NCBI RefSeq assembly: GCF_000003815.2
Contig: NC_049979.1
Location: 4,543,293-4,607,292 of the forward strand
Length of the DNA stretch: 64,000 nt
Source: Branchiostoma floridae
Lineage: Eukaryota; Chordata; Leptocardii; Amphioxiformes; Branchiostomatidae
Reading direction: 5' to 3'
Positions 1 to 10,624 of this stretch are shown here, in pieces (position 1 is the stretch's first letter; each line of letters begins with the position of its first letter). The notes under the pieces are model-generated. The model made no database searches and was not told where the DNA came from. It saw nothing but the letters and a program-made list of their open reading frames with translations. The position numbers and the translations under genes were made by a program.

Positions 1-110
1 GGCTTAGGAGTGTGTTTCGCTACCTCTACAAGGCAAATGGACACCTTATGGCTGACTACACTCCTTGGCCAGTTTGGTACCATCTTATGCCATTGTAGTA
101 TCTGCTTGGA
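1..110. mobile_element. MITE family A (TA-TCTCCAAGCAGA ends), cut by window edge
   Basis: The sequence matches the right three fifths of the elements at 32890-33081 and 57929-58100, including the shared core around 'GGCTTAGGAGTGTGTTT' and the terminal 'TCTGCTTGGA'. The left end lies outside the window. It sits in an intron of the dynein heavy chain gene. No coding capacity. Confidence 0.75.
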
Positions 111-874
111 TTAAGCCATGAGGGCAGTATTTTAGCTGGACACCAGGCACATGGATAGGAAGACAAGGAAAGTCAATGGTGCACTGTTTCACTGGTTACT
201 TGGGGAAAGGAAAGTAGTGACTTAAGAAAACTGTAATGAAGAGAAAATTATCCTTAAGTTTGTGTTTCCTGTGTGACATGTAGTCTTTGTGTTTGAACAC
301 CTAGATTGAAATTGCTACAGAGGTAGGCAGGAATGGAAGAAAGTCAATTGTCATTGTGTCAGGAGTTAGGCCACACTGACTGACTAAATTTATGGATGAC
401 ATCCTCTGGAGAGTCCAAAACTAATGCGTGAGGGCAAACAAAAAATGGACAAAAATTATTTATTTATTTATTTATTTCTGTCATTTTTACCCAGGGTTGT
501 CCAACTCAGTGCCATTGCACTGCTTTGCAGTGAAGCCCTGCGTTACATAAATTTGAAATTAAGAATATACATAACAAACATAAGCAAAAATGTTGCTAAA
601 GAGAACTTAACATCCATTCCATTCTTTCCTTTGGGCAAAGGAAAGTAGTGACTTACTAAGCTGTATTGAAGAGAAAGTTTTCCCTTGTGTGTCTTGTGCA
701 GTATGTTGTCTTTGCATCAGAGTTAGAACATCTTATTCTATATGCCCAGACAGCTCTTTCCACTGTATTTGTATGTCGTTCATGTATGCTACACATCTGT
801 GGATTACTGATTGATAAATTTATACTAAAAGCACTGTGAATGATGATTACAAGATTTTTTTCCTCTGCTGACAG

Positions 875-3800
875 GGTCGAGCTAACCTCCCACCAGACAA
901 GGTGCCGTGGGACGCCCTGCGTATACTGCTGTCCCAGGCCATCTATGGAGGGCGTGTTGACAATGACTTTGATCAGGTATGCAACACATCCATGGCAAAA
1001 TTAAACGGATGATCTTAAATAAAATAGCATGCTTTTTGGGACAATATTTTAGTCTACTACCTCATGTACTGTTAGACTATCAGACATTTTGTTATATTGG
1101 CAGATACACATTAGGGCACGGTCAAATAGGTTGTGTGATCGTCATACGATTTTGATACCATGTGATTTTCAGGTTAGCCGTGACGGAACCAACCACCAAT
1201 ATGGATCCAAAACAGTATTTTGTGTACCAAGACAGTTGACATGTTTTGTGGCTTAATGACCCAAGAAAATAACGAGAGCACCTACAGCATACTTGATCTA
1301 AGTTAGTGTTGTTTACATAAAGATACTGTAGGATTTTAAAAAGTCAGTGGAAGTCACTAAACCGAATCCTTAGAAGCGAAATGGACCATTGGTTTGTGTA
1401 TTGCCCATTCACAAGTTTTCACAGACAATCAGGTTCAGGCTCAGGTCTGGAACTGGACCGTTCCTGGACCTGAATTTTCTGTACCCACCCCTGATGCTGA
1501 CTGTTCTCCTGTTGTTCTCCTGCAGCGCCTGTTGAATGCCTTCCTGGACAAGCTGTTCACAGCCAGCAGCTTTGAGAGAGACTTCCAGCTGGTCAGCAAG
1601 GTGGATGGGAACAAGGACATCATCATGCCTGAAGGCATCCATCGGGACCAGTTCCTGCAGTGGTCGGAGGGGCTGCCCGACATGCAGACTCCGTCCTGGC
1701 TAGGACTGCCCAACAATGCTGAGAAAGTGCTGCTCACAACACAAGGTAAGTCCGTTTTGGAAGTAGTGATACCTCTTTTAATAATCTGTACACACCCGAT
1801 GACTCGATCTCAGAAGTTAAGCAGACAGTACTTGGATGGGAGACCACCAAGAAAGACTGAATGCTGTAGCCGGGTCATACCAAAGACTCTTAAAAAATGG
1901 TACATACTTCTTTCTCTGCTAAGGGGAAGAGTATGGAAGCTAAACACATTACACTATCAGTGGACTAGCCCCCTGCTGTAGTGACCTATGTGTGAAACGG
2001 AGATGCCAGGCCTGACACATCGCTTTAGCAAGGCTTGAAATACTTTTTTCTGCATACCTGCACTGGTGCAGGTAACATTCAAAATTACCTGCACCAGACT
2101 AACTTTACCTGCACCACTTTGAATTAAGAACTATGGATCAAATTAAAATTGTTCAGGAACCATTGCATTTTTCTTTTATACTTTATAGGTGGTAACAGTC
2201 AGTGAAGCTAATAACAATCCATATACACGTATATCTACATCATAGGGCCTTTATGTCTAAAACCCAGGACATGGACCAGTGCAGGTTAGGTGCAGGTAGA
2301 CACATAGTGTCTAACTACCTACATGTTATCCCTGCAGGGGCGGACATGATCATCAACCTGCTGCGGATGCAGATGCTGGAGGATGATGAGGATGTGATGG
2401 AGGAGGGCCGACCCCGGGCCGGCAGCAGGAAGCGCGCCACCAGCAGCGGGGACGGCCGCCCCGCCTGGATGCGCACCCTGCTCATGTCTGCCTCCAACTG
2501 GCTCTCACAGATTCCTAAGGTACAGATTACAGTGTGGATCAGAATTGTTTCTGATACTGACTTTGGAATGAAATCAATGGCTCTGCTGCTAGTGTCAGAG
2601 CTTGCAGAAATTCTCATCAAATGGCCAATGCTAGGCTGGATGCCGTAATGTCTATCAATTTCAGCTGTTGAGAGGGGTGTAAAAAAAACTGCAAAAATGT
2701 GGTTGCTTGGGAGGGGGTCTTAACTATGTAAAAATGGATGGCAGGTGGTTGCTCTCCCAGATTCCTAAGGTATCATCAGATTGTGCTGAGAGGACAATGT
2801 ATTAGACCCAATAATTTTGCTAAAAATATGTATGCTAATATAGCGTTGTTTAAGCTGTTTTGTGCTATGTACCAGTACATACTGTATTGGCAATACTTTA
2901 TTAATCCCATTAGCTATCATACATTAAGCCCATTAGATATCATACTAGTACTAATAGTAGGTAGCCAGTCTTCCTGGACTTTAACAGTTTGAGGCATTAA
3001 AAACAGGAGGTACAAACAACATACAATTTTTACAGCTGGTATTTACGGACTAAAATACAATTTACTGATTCACATACATAGGAAGCTCCTGTCTAAACTT
3101 AACCTTGCTAGCTGACTGTATTTCCTGTGCATGGCAAGCTGTTCCATTTGAATATAGATCTGCACAGAAAAGTCTTTTTCATAGCATCAGTTTTTCTTTT
3201 CATGAGTCTGATAAAAGTGCCTCTACTGGCATGACGAGTCTTGTAACTGTGCTGTACAGGATACAGTAAGTTGAATAGAACTGTTGGTTGTTCTGTGGTA
3301 ATAATTATTTGGAACTACACTTTTTGAAGTACAATGTATATAATGCTTGTTTGCACCTCTGACTTTTCCAGAATTTGACAGTCCTTCGTCGAACAGCAGA
3401 AAACATCAAGGACCCTCTGTTCCGATTCTTCGAACGTGAGGTAAAGACACCAGTTTGATGTACATGTGTGGTGCAAAAAGTTCATTTGGTGCAGCGGTCC
3501 CCATTCATATAGAGGATGTGCAGCAAGCCTTTGTAAAAATTGTTGTCTCACATGTGGTTACTTACTTTTGTCGAGTACTGGCCTTCACCCACTATAGCTC
3601 CCAAAGCATCTGTCCATCACAGCATGTGTGTTTTAAGTGTTTCTCCAAGTCCATGGATCTGTGGGCCTGAGTTCGATCCCAGGGTCGGCTTGGCTCGGAC
3701 ATGTTGTAAGGGATTGCTATCGTCTTTCAGAAGGGATGTAAAAGGGGGGTCCCGGCCCAAAATTGAACCAGCCATTCCTACCTGGCCTGACAAACTCTTA

Positions 3801-6800
3801 AGTTCTCTATGAGTTCTCTATGATAAAATGTATCGCCCTGTACTGGGCACCATCTTGTAAAATCACAAGACTGAATGAGAACTGCTTCCCCCCTCCGTAG
3901 GTGAATGCTGGGTCTCGGCTGTTGAAGGAGGTCCGCACCAACCTGGAGAACGTGGTTCTGGTGTGTGAAGGCAAGAAGAAGCAGACCAATGAAGACAGGG
4001 AGCTCATCAGTGTTCTGGCCAAAGGTATTGCACATGTAGCTGTGTCAGTTCTGGAGCTCTACAGGGCTCTAGCCAGCCAATTTTTTTTTTTTCGTCAGCC
4101 AATTCCCATTGTCGCAAAAACCGCGAAAATTAAGTTAGAAAGAGGGAACTGAGACCTTGAAACACTGGTTTTTAATGAGATTATCGTATGCCAAAGGACG
4201 CCGACACACTAAGTCAACAATCATAACAATAGCAAAACAAACAGTGTGTGGCTTTCCGACCGTGGACAGCGTCCCCAAGCCGCCTGTAGCTTCCACCAAG
4301 AATTTTTGTCCGTCAAGGTTGACGGATTGGTTTAAAAAATTCTCCATCACACGCAGCAAATTTCAGACAATTGACAGAGAAACGGTCGCTGGCTAGAGCC
4401 CTGGAGCCCTAGTCAAAATTTTTCATTATCACGGAAGCTCATCTGTGTTGGCAGTAATCATAGTACAATGTTAAACTTCCTTCCAACACAAAAGTACACA
4501 CGGATCAAATTTTCAATGACCACTGTCACCTTCTTCAGGATCAATACTGATGACCAATTACTTCAGAGCGTAAACTTTCATGAGTTACAGACACGTGATC
4601 TTGCAGATATGTGTCGTCAGCAATTGGTCAAACGTGCCAGGAAATTTATAAGGTCCACCGTCTCTGTTCGGTGATAGCTGGAATTTGGATGTTATAAGGG
4701 AGGAAATGACTTTGTGTTAGGGCTTGTGTCATACATGCTGCATGCATACAGCACAGATTTGGTGTATGGATCATCGGCAGGGGAAAAGTGAAATGAGAAC
4801 ATTCCAAACAATACTTTAACATGCTGTTTCTATGAGCTAATAACTGCAGAGTTAGGCATACAAACTCATATTGAATGAAGAAATCCAACTGTTCCTCAGG
4901 CATGCTGCCGCAGTCGTGGCGTCGGTACAAGGTTCCTGATGGCATGACAGTTATCCAGTGGGTTATAGACTTCGGCCAGCGTATCAAGCAGCTGCACAAG
5001 ATCTCCCAGGCCACAGCTCAGGGTGGGGCCAAGGAACTTAAGGTAACTTCTTCAGGAGACATTGTTGTGGCAGGTTCTCGTGGATGGTTGTTTCTTTGTG
5101 TCCTACAGACTGCGCCTACATCCATGTTTCACATTTCACATCCTACAGTTCTCTCTTACATTTGAAAAAAAATGAGCTATTAATAGAGAATTAATTTTTT
5201 TTAATTATAATTTCAGTGTATGATGTTGCCTAATTGTATTTAATCCCTTAAACCGTCCAAGCACAGCAGGGGCATTGTCATTGGATGGTTTTAAAGAGTA
5301 TTTACTAATTTAGATGTGCAAAGCTAGGTGTGGGGGTCGTTCAGTGTAATATAACCAGCTGCTGCCGTGCCGCGTGCCGGCGAAGCTGGTGTTTACGCCA
5401 AAGGGCGGTTTTACCGGCTATACGAGTGGAGACACAGGTGTCACCTCCAAGAGGATGAACTGAACTGAACTGAACTAATGAATACACATACACAAAAAGT
5501 AGCTTTGACAAAACATGGCAACGAGTGAAACAATGTGTTTTGAAGTGCATTTAAAAGGTGAACTGGGTACAGGAAAGTTTTGTCGCTTCTCCTTCAGAAC
5601 CAGCAGATCTGGCTGGGCGGTCTGTTTGTCCCCGAGGCCTTCATCACGGCCACCCGCCAGTACGTGTCGCAGGCCAACAGCTGGTCCCTGGAGGAGCTCG
5701 CAATGGAGGTGCACATCTCTGACGGCAGCGGCAAGGACATCCCCAGGGACGGCGGCACCTTCATGGTCACAGGTCAGTTCACATTGGTCGTCCCAGCAAT
5801 AGATGGACACATTTGAACATCAGCCTCTCCTATCTGAAGATTACAGCAGGTGTTAGTGTAGTGTAGGCAATATTTCATTCTAATCCAGAATTATTTAGAT
5901 TGTGCGTTTGTTTGCGGACGATTGTCTACTTTACTGTATTATTGATAACCTCAGTGATGTACAAGGCTTACAATCTGACCTTGATGCACTAACTCATTGT
6001 CAAAACCAATGGCAAATGTCCTTTAATCCATCGAAGTGCCACACTCTTCATATATCCCACAAACGTAAAGTAATTATTTCACAATATGTCCTTTGCTCCC
6101 CCCCCACCCCCTCAGCGACACCCCAGTGGGGTTTTTGGAGGGTAAAGAAGATGAAGATGAAGATTATGTACATTACGTTTCATTAATACCTAGTTTCTGT
6201 GGGGGAGCCATGAAAAGCTGTACAGGCTTCTGTTGCCCCCTGCATGTTTTCTTTTCACTTTATTTATCATTTGTTTTTAATTGTTGTAAATGTGCTGAAA
6301 TAAATAAATCAAAAATTAAGCCCAACTTCATGAACCAGAGCATATGCCCTGCATGTGTGTCCTAGATAACACCCAGTGACACCTAGCATAGCTTTAACAC
6401 TATTCATCTAGGCAACAGCTGCCATTGAGTTTTTGTTAATTCCAGATGGATGCTTTATTAGTTAATTAGCTGACATACAAAAAAAAACTTGTACTCAGCT
6501 AATCTTCCTGGACATATGACAAGAATGTGATGCTGCATCTTAATGTATTAGGACTCAAATTCTCATCACTTTTCCCTATATGGTGCTCTACAGTAAGAAT
6601 GTTTCTTTTCTGTGTTGCCCAGGTTTGAAACTCCAGGGAGCTGTCTGTAAGCAGAACACCCTGCAGCTGAGTAAGACCATCTCTACTGAGCTGCCCATCA
6701 CCTGCCTCCGCTGGATCAGGTACAGACATTTATTCATTTTTTTTATTTCAGTCATAATTTCAGTCTAAAAACAATGCCTTTTCTTCAGAACATTATTATC

Positions 6801-7683
6801 AAATCAAAGGAAGGGATTCATTGTATAAAACATGCCATTAAACTCCTCAGGCTGTTGTCTTTTGTGTTAACTAAACCATATTTCTTCACCCCAGACCTTC
6901 TGAAAAAAATGTTTGTTTTTTTACCTGTTGGTCCAATTTTTTTCTGAAAAAAAATCTGAGAAGCAATAAATAAATTTGGTGTGGCCTAAGGACACTTCAA
7001 CATTTTTAGTCTTGTAAGATTTCTCCTGTAACTTTGATTTGTTTTCTTCTTCCTCAGGGCCCAAGGAGATGTCCAGAAGTCACCATCAATGGCAAGTCTT
7101 ATTTTGTCTTTTATATATATATTGATATTAGCTTTACTCAAACCCTTACTCTGGAAACAAAGGTACTATGTGTAGTTCTAGTCTATCAGTCTTTTGATAT
7201 ATAGTTAATCGCAAATTCATGCCCAAGGGCTAATTGCAGGTAACATGAATGGAGACAAACAGTGTTGAACAGTTACTGTATAAAATGCATCTACTCTAGT
7301 CTAAAAGCTAACTCTGAACTGTAACTTTTTGGGTTCGACTTCCTTTACTGAAACAGTGGAAGACAAAGGATCCCACCTTTTCTATAATGTGTGGGTTCTG
7401 TGATGTTCGGAGGAATGTCGTCTGTATAATGCTGTAATGCTGTCTCTGCAATGAAGATGACAGAAATTTAGCAAATTGCTCTACAAATGTACAAATTTCT
7501 GTTAATCATTATTTTGACCATTCCTGTTCCCCCACCCCACAGGTGACCCTCCCGGTGTACCTGAACCAGACCCGTGCTGACCTGCTGTTCACGGTGGACC
7601 TGCAGACCGCAGGCAGCCGTTCTGGCGCCAACCATGGCTTCTACGAGCATGGTGTGGCCCTGCTGGCAGCCGAGTGGATATAG
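875..7683 (+). CDS. DYNC1H1: Cytoplasmic dynein 1 heavy chain, C-terminal part (last ten coding exons)
   Basis: Force-generating heavy chain of cytoplasmic dynein, which moves cargo toward microtubule minus ends. Ten coding exons can be read: 875-976, 1526-1745, 2338-2519, 3372-3440, 3901-4024, 4900-5042, 5598-5772, 6623-6719, 7058-7091 and 7543-7683 (stop TAG 7681-7683). They total 1287 nt (428 residues) and join in frame throughout. Recognisable blocks are [16 protein letters not shown] at the start, [16 protein letters not shown] (AAA6/C-terminal region), [18 protein letters not shown] (C-terminal lid domain) and a final block ending in [12 protein letters not shown] and GFYEHGV. This is the cytoplasmic dynein 1 type, not an axonemal one, judging by similarity to the vertebrate C-terminus. 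Earlier exons lie outside the window. The intron after 7091 starts with GC, not GT. Introns carry SINE, LINE and MITE pieces. Confidence 0.95.
1310..1490. repeat. End of a dispersed repeat shared with 52690-52870
   Basis: The stretch 'CCATTCACAAGTTTTCACAG' followed by a run of 'GGACC/TGGACC' motifs recurs in an intron of the PUMY gene at about 52770-52860. The end 'CTGTACCCACCC' resembles the tips of the element at 61752-62128. It is probably the end of a DNA transposon of that family; the other end was not located. Dynein intron. Confidence 0.45.
1791..2035 (+). mobile_element. SINE with a 5S rRNA-derived head
   Basis: Bases 1791-1870 match 5S rRNA in order: CCCGAT, ATCTCAGAAGTTAAGCAG (5S: ATCTCGGAAGCTAAGCAG), AGTACTTGGATGGGAGACC and TGCTGTAG, with about 14 internal bases deleted. 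From 1870 on, the body (GTCATACCAAAGACT, ATGGTACAT, AGAGTATGGAAG, AGCCCCCTGC) is the same as in the tRNA-headed SINE at 9455-9760. This is a retroposon in a dynein intron, not a functional 5S gene. Confidence 0.8.
2036..2330. mobile_element. Decayed hAT-like MITE (CTGCACC-rich family)
   Basis: Left part 'GAAATACTTTTTCTGCATAC' and internal 'AAAATTGTTCAGGAACCAT' match the better preserved element at 34467-34791 over most of its length. The copy ends just before the splice acceptor of the dynein exon that starts at 2338, so the acceptor region may contain element sequence. Confidence 0.6.
3640..3880 (+). mobile_element. SINE fragment (tRNA-type B box)
   Basis: A B-box-like 'GAGTTCGATCCC' at about 3668 is followed by 'AGAAGGGATGTAAAA', 'GGGGTCCCGG' and a degenerate tail. 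The middle part recurs at 23930-24010. It lies directly before the dynein exon at 3901. The 5' head is poorly preserved. Confidence 0.5.
4062..4403. mobile_element. hAT-type MITE with 8-bp target duplication
   Basis: Terminal inverted repeats CAGGGCTCTAGCCAGC / GCTGGCTAGAGCCCTG bound the element. The flanks GAGCTCTA (4054-4061) and GAGCCCTA (4404-4411) match at 7 of 8 bases. CAGGG-type ends plus an 8-bp duplication are typical of the hAT superfamily. Non-coding. In a dynein intron. Confidence 0.8.
5317..5475 (+). mobile_element. 5'-truncated CR1-like LINE, 3' end only
   Basis: The sequence from 'GATGTGCAAAGCTAGGTG' through 'CAGCTGCTGCCG' and 'AAGGGCGGTTTTACCGGCTA' matches the 3' end of the LINE at 18387-22727. 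It ends in a short (GAACT)n run, while the large LINE ends in an (AGATAC)n run. Short 3' repeat tails and heavy 5' truncation are usual for CR1-type elements. Dynein intron. Confidence 0.75.
5902..6320 (+). mobile_element. LINE reverse transcriptase fragment with 3' UTR
   Basis: The translation holds the RT catalytic block FADDCLLY and downstream '[18 protein letters not shown]', which correspond to FADDCLLY and '[17 protein letters not shown]' in the LINE at 20015-22621. A frame break follows at about 6090. The end 'ATGTGCTGAAATAAATAAAT' looks like a LINE 3' tail. Dead fragment in a dynein intron. Confidence 0.75.
7130..7400. repeat. Dispersed repeat also present at 19380-20049
   Basis: The phrases 'CATGCCCAAGGGCTAATTG' and 'GGGTTCGACTTCCT' followed by 'TTTTCTAT' recur in the same order at about 19603-19810. 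Probably a non-autonomous transposon; ends not defined. It lies in the dynein GC-AG intron. Confidence 0.5.
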
Positions 7684-8880
7684 ACAACTACTGTCCAGTC
7701 AGCAAACATAGCCACGCTTTGGCTATCTGTTACTGAACGTTGAAAGAAGAATGTAACTTTTCAGAAAGGCCGTTTTGGAGAAAACAACTTTCCATGTTCA
7801 GAAAAGGGATAGAAGCTATACACTTTGGCTATCTGTTACTGAACGTTAAAAGAAGAATGTAACTTTTCAGATTGGCTGTTTTGGACAAAACAAACTTTCT
7901 GTGATCAGAGAAGTGATAGAAGCATAGCTTGATGCTACAGCATTAAGGACAACTTGGTTTCTTTACCATCTTGATTTCCCAATGACAGCTTCTCTTATCA
8001 ACCGAATGAAACACATTTTATTGAATAGCTTACAGCTCAGAATGCAGAGATTGCAAGTAGAATGAGGTTAGAAGGGAGCGTGTATGTGTGTGCCAACAGT
8101 GAAGGGTAGAGAGGAAGAGTAAAGTAAGGAGGATAAAGGAGTGAGTTTACGTGACAGGGGCTTCAGTCAGATGCTGAAGTCAGCTATGATGTTTAAGAAA
8201 ACAGGACTGTGAGAGAGATTGTTTGAGAGAAGTGAAGCATGGGCGTTGGATTGGTAAGGGTGCAGGAAAGACTGTGAGAGGAAGTGTACAGAAGAAATGA
8301 TTTATACTTGGAGAGGGCTCTAAAGAAGAAGGAAAGAGGTGTGATGTGGCATATCACATACTTTGCTTTATCATGCAGAATGTGGTTTCTTTTTGCTGAA
8401 ATATGAAATATATGTGTAGTAAAAATCTATGATGCTGTGATCTAGAAATTTGGTAAACTTGAGATCAACAATAGTAAGAGATGCCTAACAGGATATCGTG
8501 GTAGTATTGATTGTAGTCATGTCCTTATTAAGGGCACTGATCAGGTTTGTGTCAAACTATTAACTCCAGATTGCCTAATGAATTGACTAATGTGTTTCAG
8601 AGATATATTCATGGTTAAAGTGTCATTAGAACTGCATTTATAGTGAACATTAAAGGTGTGTGATTATATAGCAGGAATGTTATCTTACGTGTGTTTTTTT
8701 TTCTACTTGATAAGGACAATGGTTTCGCTTGAAAAAAGACTTTGTTCCTTGGAACAGCATTGCCAGCACCTATTACAATACAAGTTTGGATTTAAAGTGT
8801 CATTAAATGTCTTAATATTGCACACACCATTCTGCACAGCTGTAGAGTACTAGTATGTTATGTGGTGGGCCTATGCATTA
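7684..8880 (+). other. Dynein 3' UTR and flank
   Basis: Follows the dynein stop codon. It contains a tandem duplication: 'TTTGGCTATCTGTTACTGAA' plus about 75 following bases occurs at 7717 and again at 7825. An A/G-rich stretch follows (about 8040-8350). No canonical AATAAA was found close to the stop, so the 3' UTR end is not assigned. No gene seen. Confidence 0.5.
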
Positions 8881-8883
8881 ACA

Positions 8884-9140
8884 AGTGGGGTCGTGTGGCG
8901 CAATCTGCACAACCCGGAGGTTCTGGGTCACATCCGTTGATGTGCCACCTATCTTGTGCCCTTGGGAAAGGCACTTTACACGAATTTCCTCACTTCACTC
9001 AGGTGAAAATGAGTACATAGATTTGGTTAGGGCTATCCCTCGGACAGGACGTTAAGCACATTTAAGAACCCACTGCACTTATCGAAAAGAGTAGGGGACC
9101 TTCCCGTTGTGACTGGATCAAATAGATCTGTCCGGATATG
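8884..9140 (+). mobile_element. tRNA-derived SINE
   Basis: The head 'GTGTGGCGCAATCTGCACAA' and 'GGTTCTGGGTCACATCC' resemble decayed pol III A and B boxes. The body has 'CCCTTGGGAAAGGCACTTTA', a phrase common in deuterostome tRNA-SINEs. No open reading frame. Confidence 0.7.
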
Positions 9141-9454
9141 CAGCTTGTACTGTTTTTCTTTCAATCTTTATTCATTAAATCAACGTTACAGAGTTACCCC
9201 TTAGCAGTAGTACCTCTGAATACCGTTGATCTTATAAACTAGACACAGTAGGCATGACATACACAGTACATAGACAAATAAAAACACTTAAGCATCAGTA
9301 CAGTACAAACCTCATGTGTTATGCCTTCAGGCGGTTTACCGGTATGCAAAGCTAAAGAAACAATACATGGATGGGCTCTGATATTGTCTTCATCACAGTT
9401 GTTCATGCCCAAAGATTATAGGCATTGAAAGCATGGATGTCCTAGTTTGGAGAC

Positions 9455-9760
9455 ATGTAAAAAATGGTGCAATGGCCTAGTGGTTAGAGTGTTCGCCTTG
9501 CATTCGGTAGGTCGTGACTTCGATCCCCGGCCGAGTCATACCAAAGACTTTAAAAATGGTACATGCTGCTTCGGAGTTCCTCTGCTAGGCACTCAGCACT
9601 AATGAGGAAGAGTATGGAAGTTAAACACACATCACTACCAGCGGACCAGCCCCCTGCCGTAGTGGCTTGCACATGTGTGGCCCAAGGGCTACAGAAATGG
9701 AGATGGGCGCCGCCCCTACGCATCTGTTACTGATGTACGGGCAACTTTAACTTTAACTCC
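9455..9760 (+). mobile_element. tRNA-derived SINE sharing its body with the 5S-SINE
   Basis: A-box-like 'TGGCCTAGTGGTTAGAGTG' and B-box-like 'GACTTCGATCCCC' lie about 35 bp apart, as in a tRNA gene. The body from 'GAGTCATACCAAAGACT' onward matches 1870-2035. The end 'AACTTTAACTTTAACT' is a short tandem tail. Confidence 0.8.
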
Positions 9761-9955
9761 AACATTGAGGTCCCATCGCTGTACTGACAGCCTGCATTCC
9801 TATATCTCAGTAGGATAGGATGGCAACGATGTGCTGCTGTGCAAACAATACTTGTAATGATGTTTACCAACCAGTCATCTCTGATAGCTAAATTGTAGTA
9901 GGAAGTATAATAAGTGCAGGAGAATCAAAACTGGCTGTGTTTGCGAGCTTTGCTC

Positions 9956-10089
9956 TACTCTCCAAGCAGAGGTTTAGTCGCGGAGATAGACCCATTGCTT
10001 TTCAGTAACACGTGCGGACGGTGCGGTACACCAAGTAAATTTCCCGACTACTACTTTATCTCCGCGACTCAACCTCTGCTTGGAGAGTA
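9956..10089. mobile_element. MITE with 9-bp duplication and captured neighbour sequence
   Basis: Ends TACTCTCCAAGCAGAGGTT / AACCTCTGCTTGGAGAGTA with TATCTCCGCG-type inner arms. Perfect 9-bp flanks GCTTTGCTC at 9947-9955 and 10090-10098. Its interior 9987-10035 is identical to the host DNA at 10133-10181. The tip TA-TCTCCAAGCAGA is shared with family A. Confidence 0.85.
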
Positions 10090-10132
10090 GCTTTGCTCTA
10101 CAATTTACAGCTGACTGCATTGTCTGTAGAAT

Positions 10133-10181
10133 TAGACCCATTGCTTTTCAGTAACACGTGCGGACGGTGCGGTACACCAAG
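10133..10181. repeat. 49-bp direct repeat of the MITE interior
   Basis: Identical to 9987-10035, beginning TAGACCCATTGCTTTTCAG and ending GGTACACCAAG. One copy is inside the MITE, the other 43 bp beyond its right end. Confidence 0.9.
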
Positions 10182-10624
10182 GACGTTATATGAGGTCCTT
10201 GGGTACACGTACATTGTAATTTAAGAATATATTTTTAAAAAACTATGGAAGGTTGAAAGAACAAGCTGTCGCCCTGGCTGTCCTTTTTGTCGATACTAGC
10301 AGTTCAATAATGTCGGTCACGATCCATTATGATTATCACCGTTAACTATCAGTGCCCTGTGTCATGCGTTAACTATTAGCGTGCTGTGTTATGCTAAAGG
10401 TTAAAGTTCTGTCTCCCGATCGATTATGCAATAGCTTGCGGGTTTGCATCGTGCTCATCGGACCGTGATAGACCGATCTGTGATCGGCACAAGTGGTTCT
10501 GGTCGGCGGTCATGAGTGCTGTAGCTTTATAGAATCGACTGCGCCTGGCCTGTTTTTGCGCAATTGTTAGCTGAACAAACAGACGCCGTTCACACGGATC
10601 CTCAGTCAATAGGAAGAGACAGAA

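Noticed and set aside
1791-1870. Possible 5S rRNA gene
   Set aside because: Lacks about 14 internal bases, carries many changes and continues into a SINE body.
1394-1981. Open frame of 195 codons
   Set aside because: It reads through the true dynein exon 1526-1745, its donor, and then 5S-SINE sequence; not a gene of its own.
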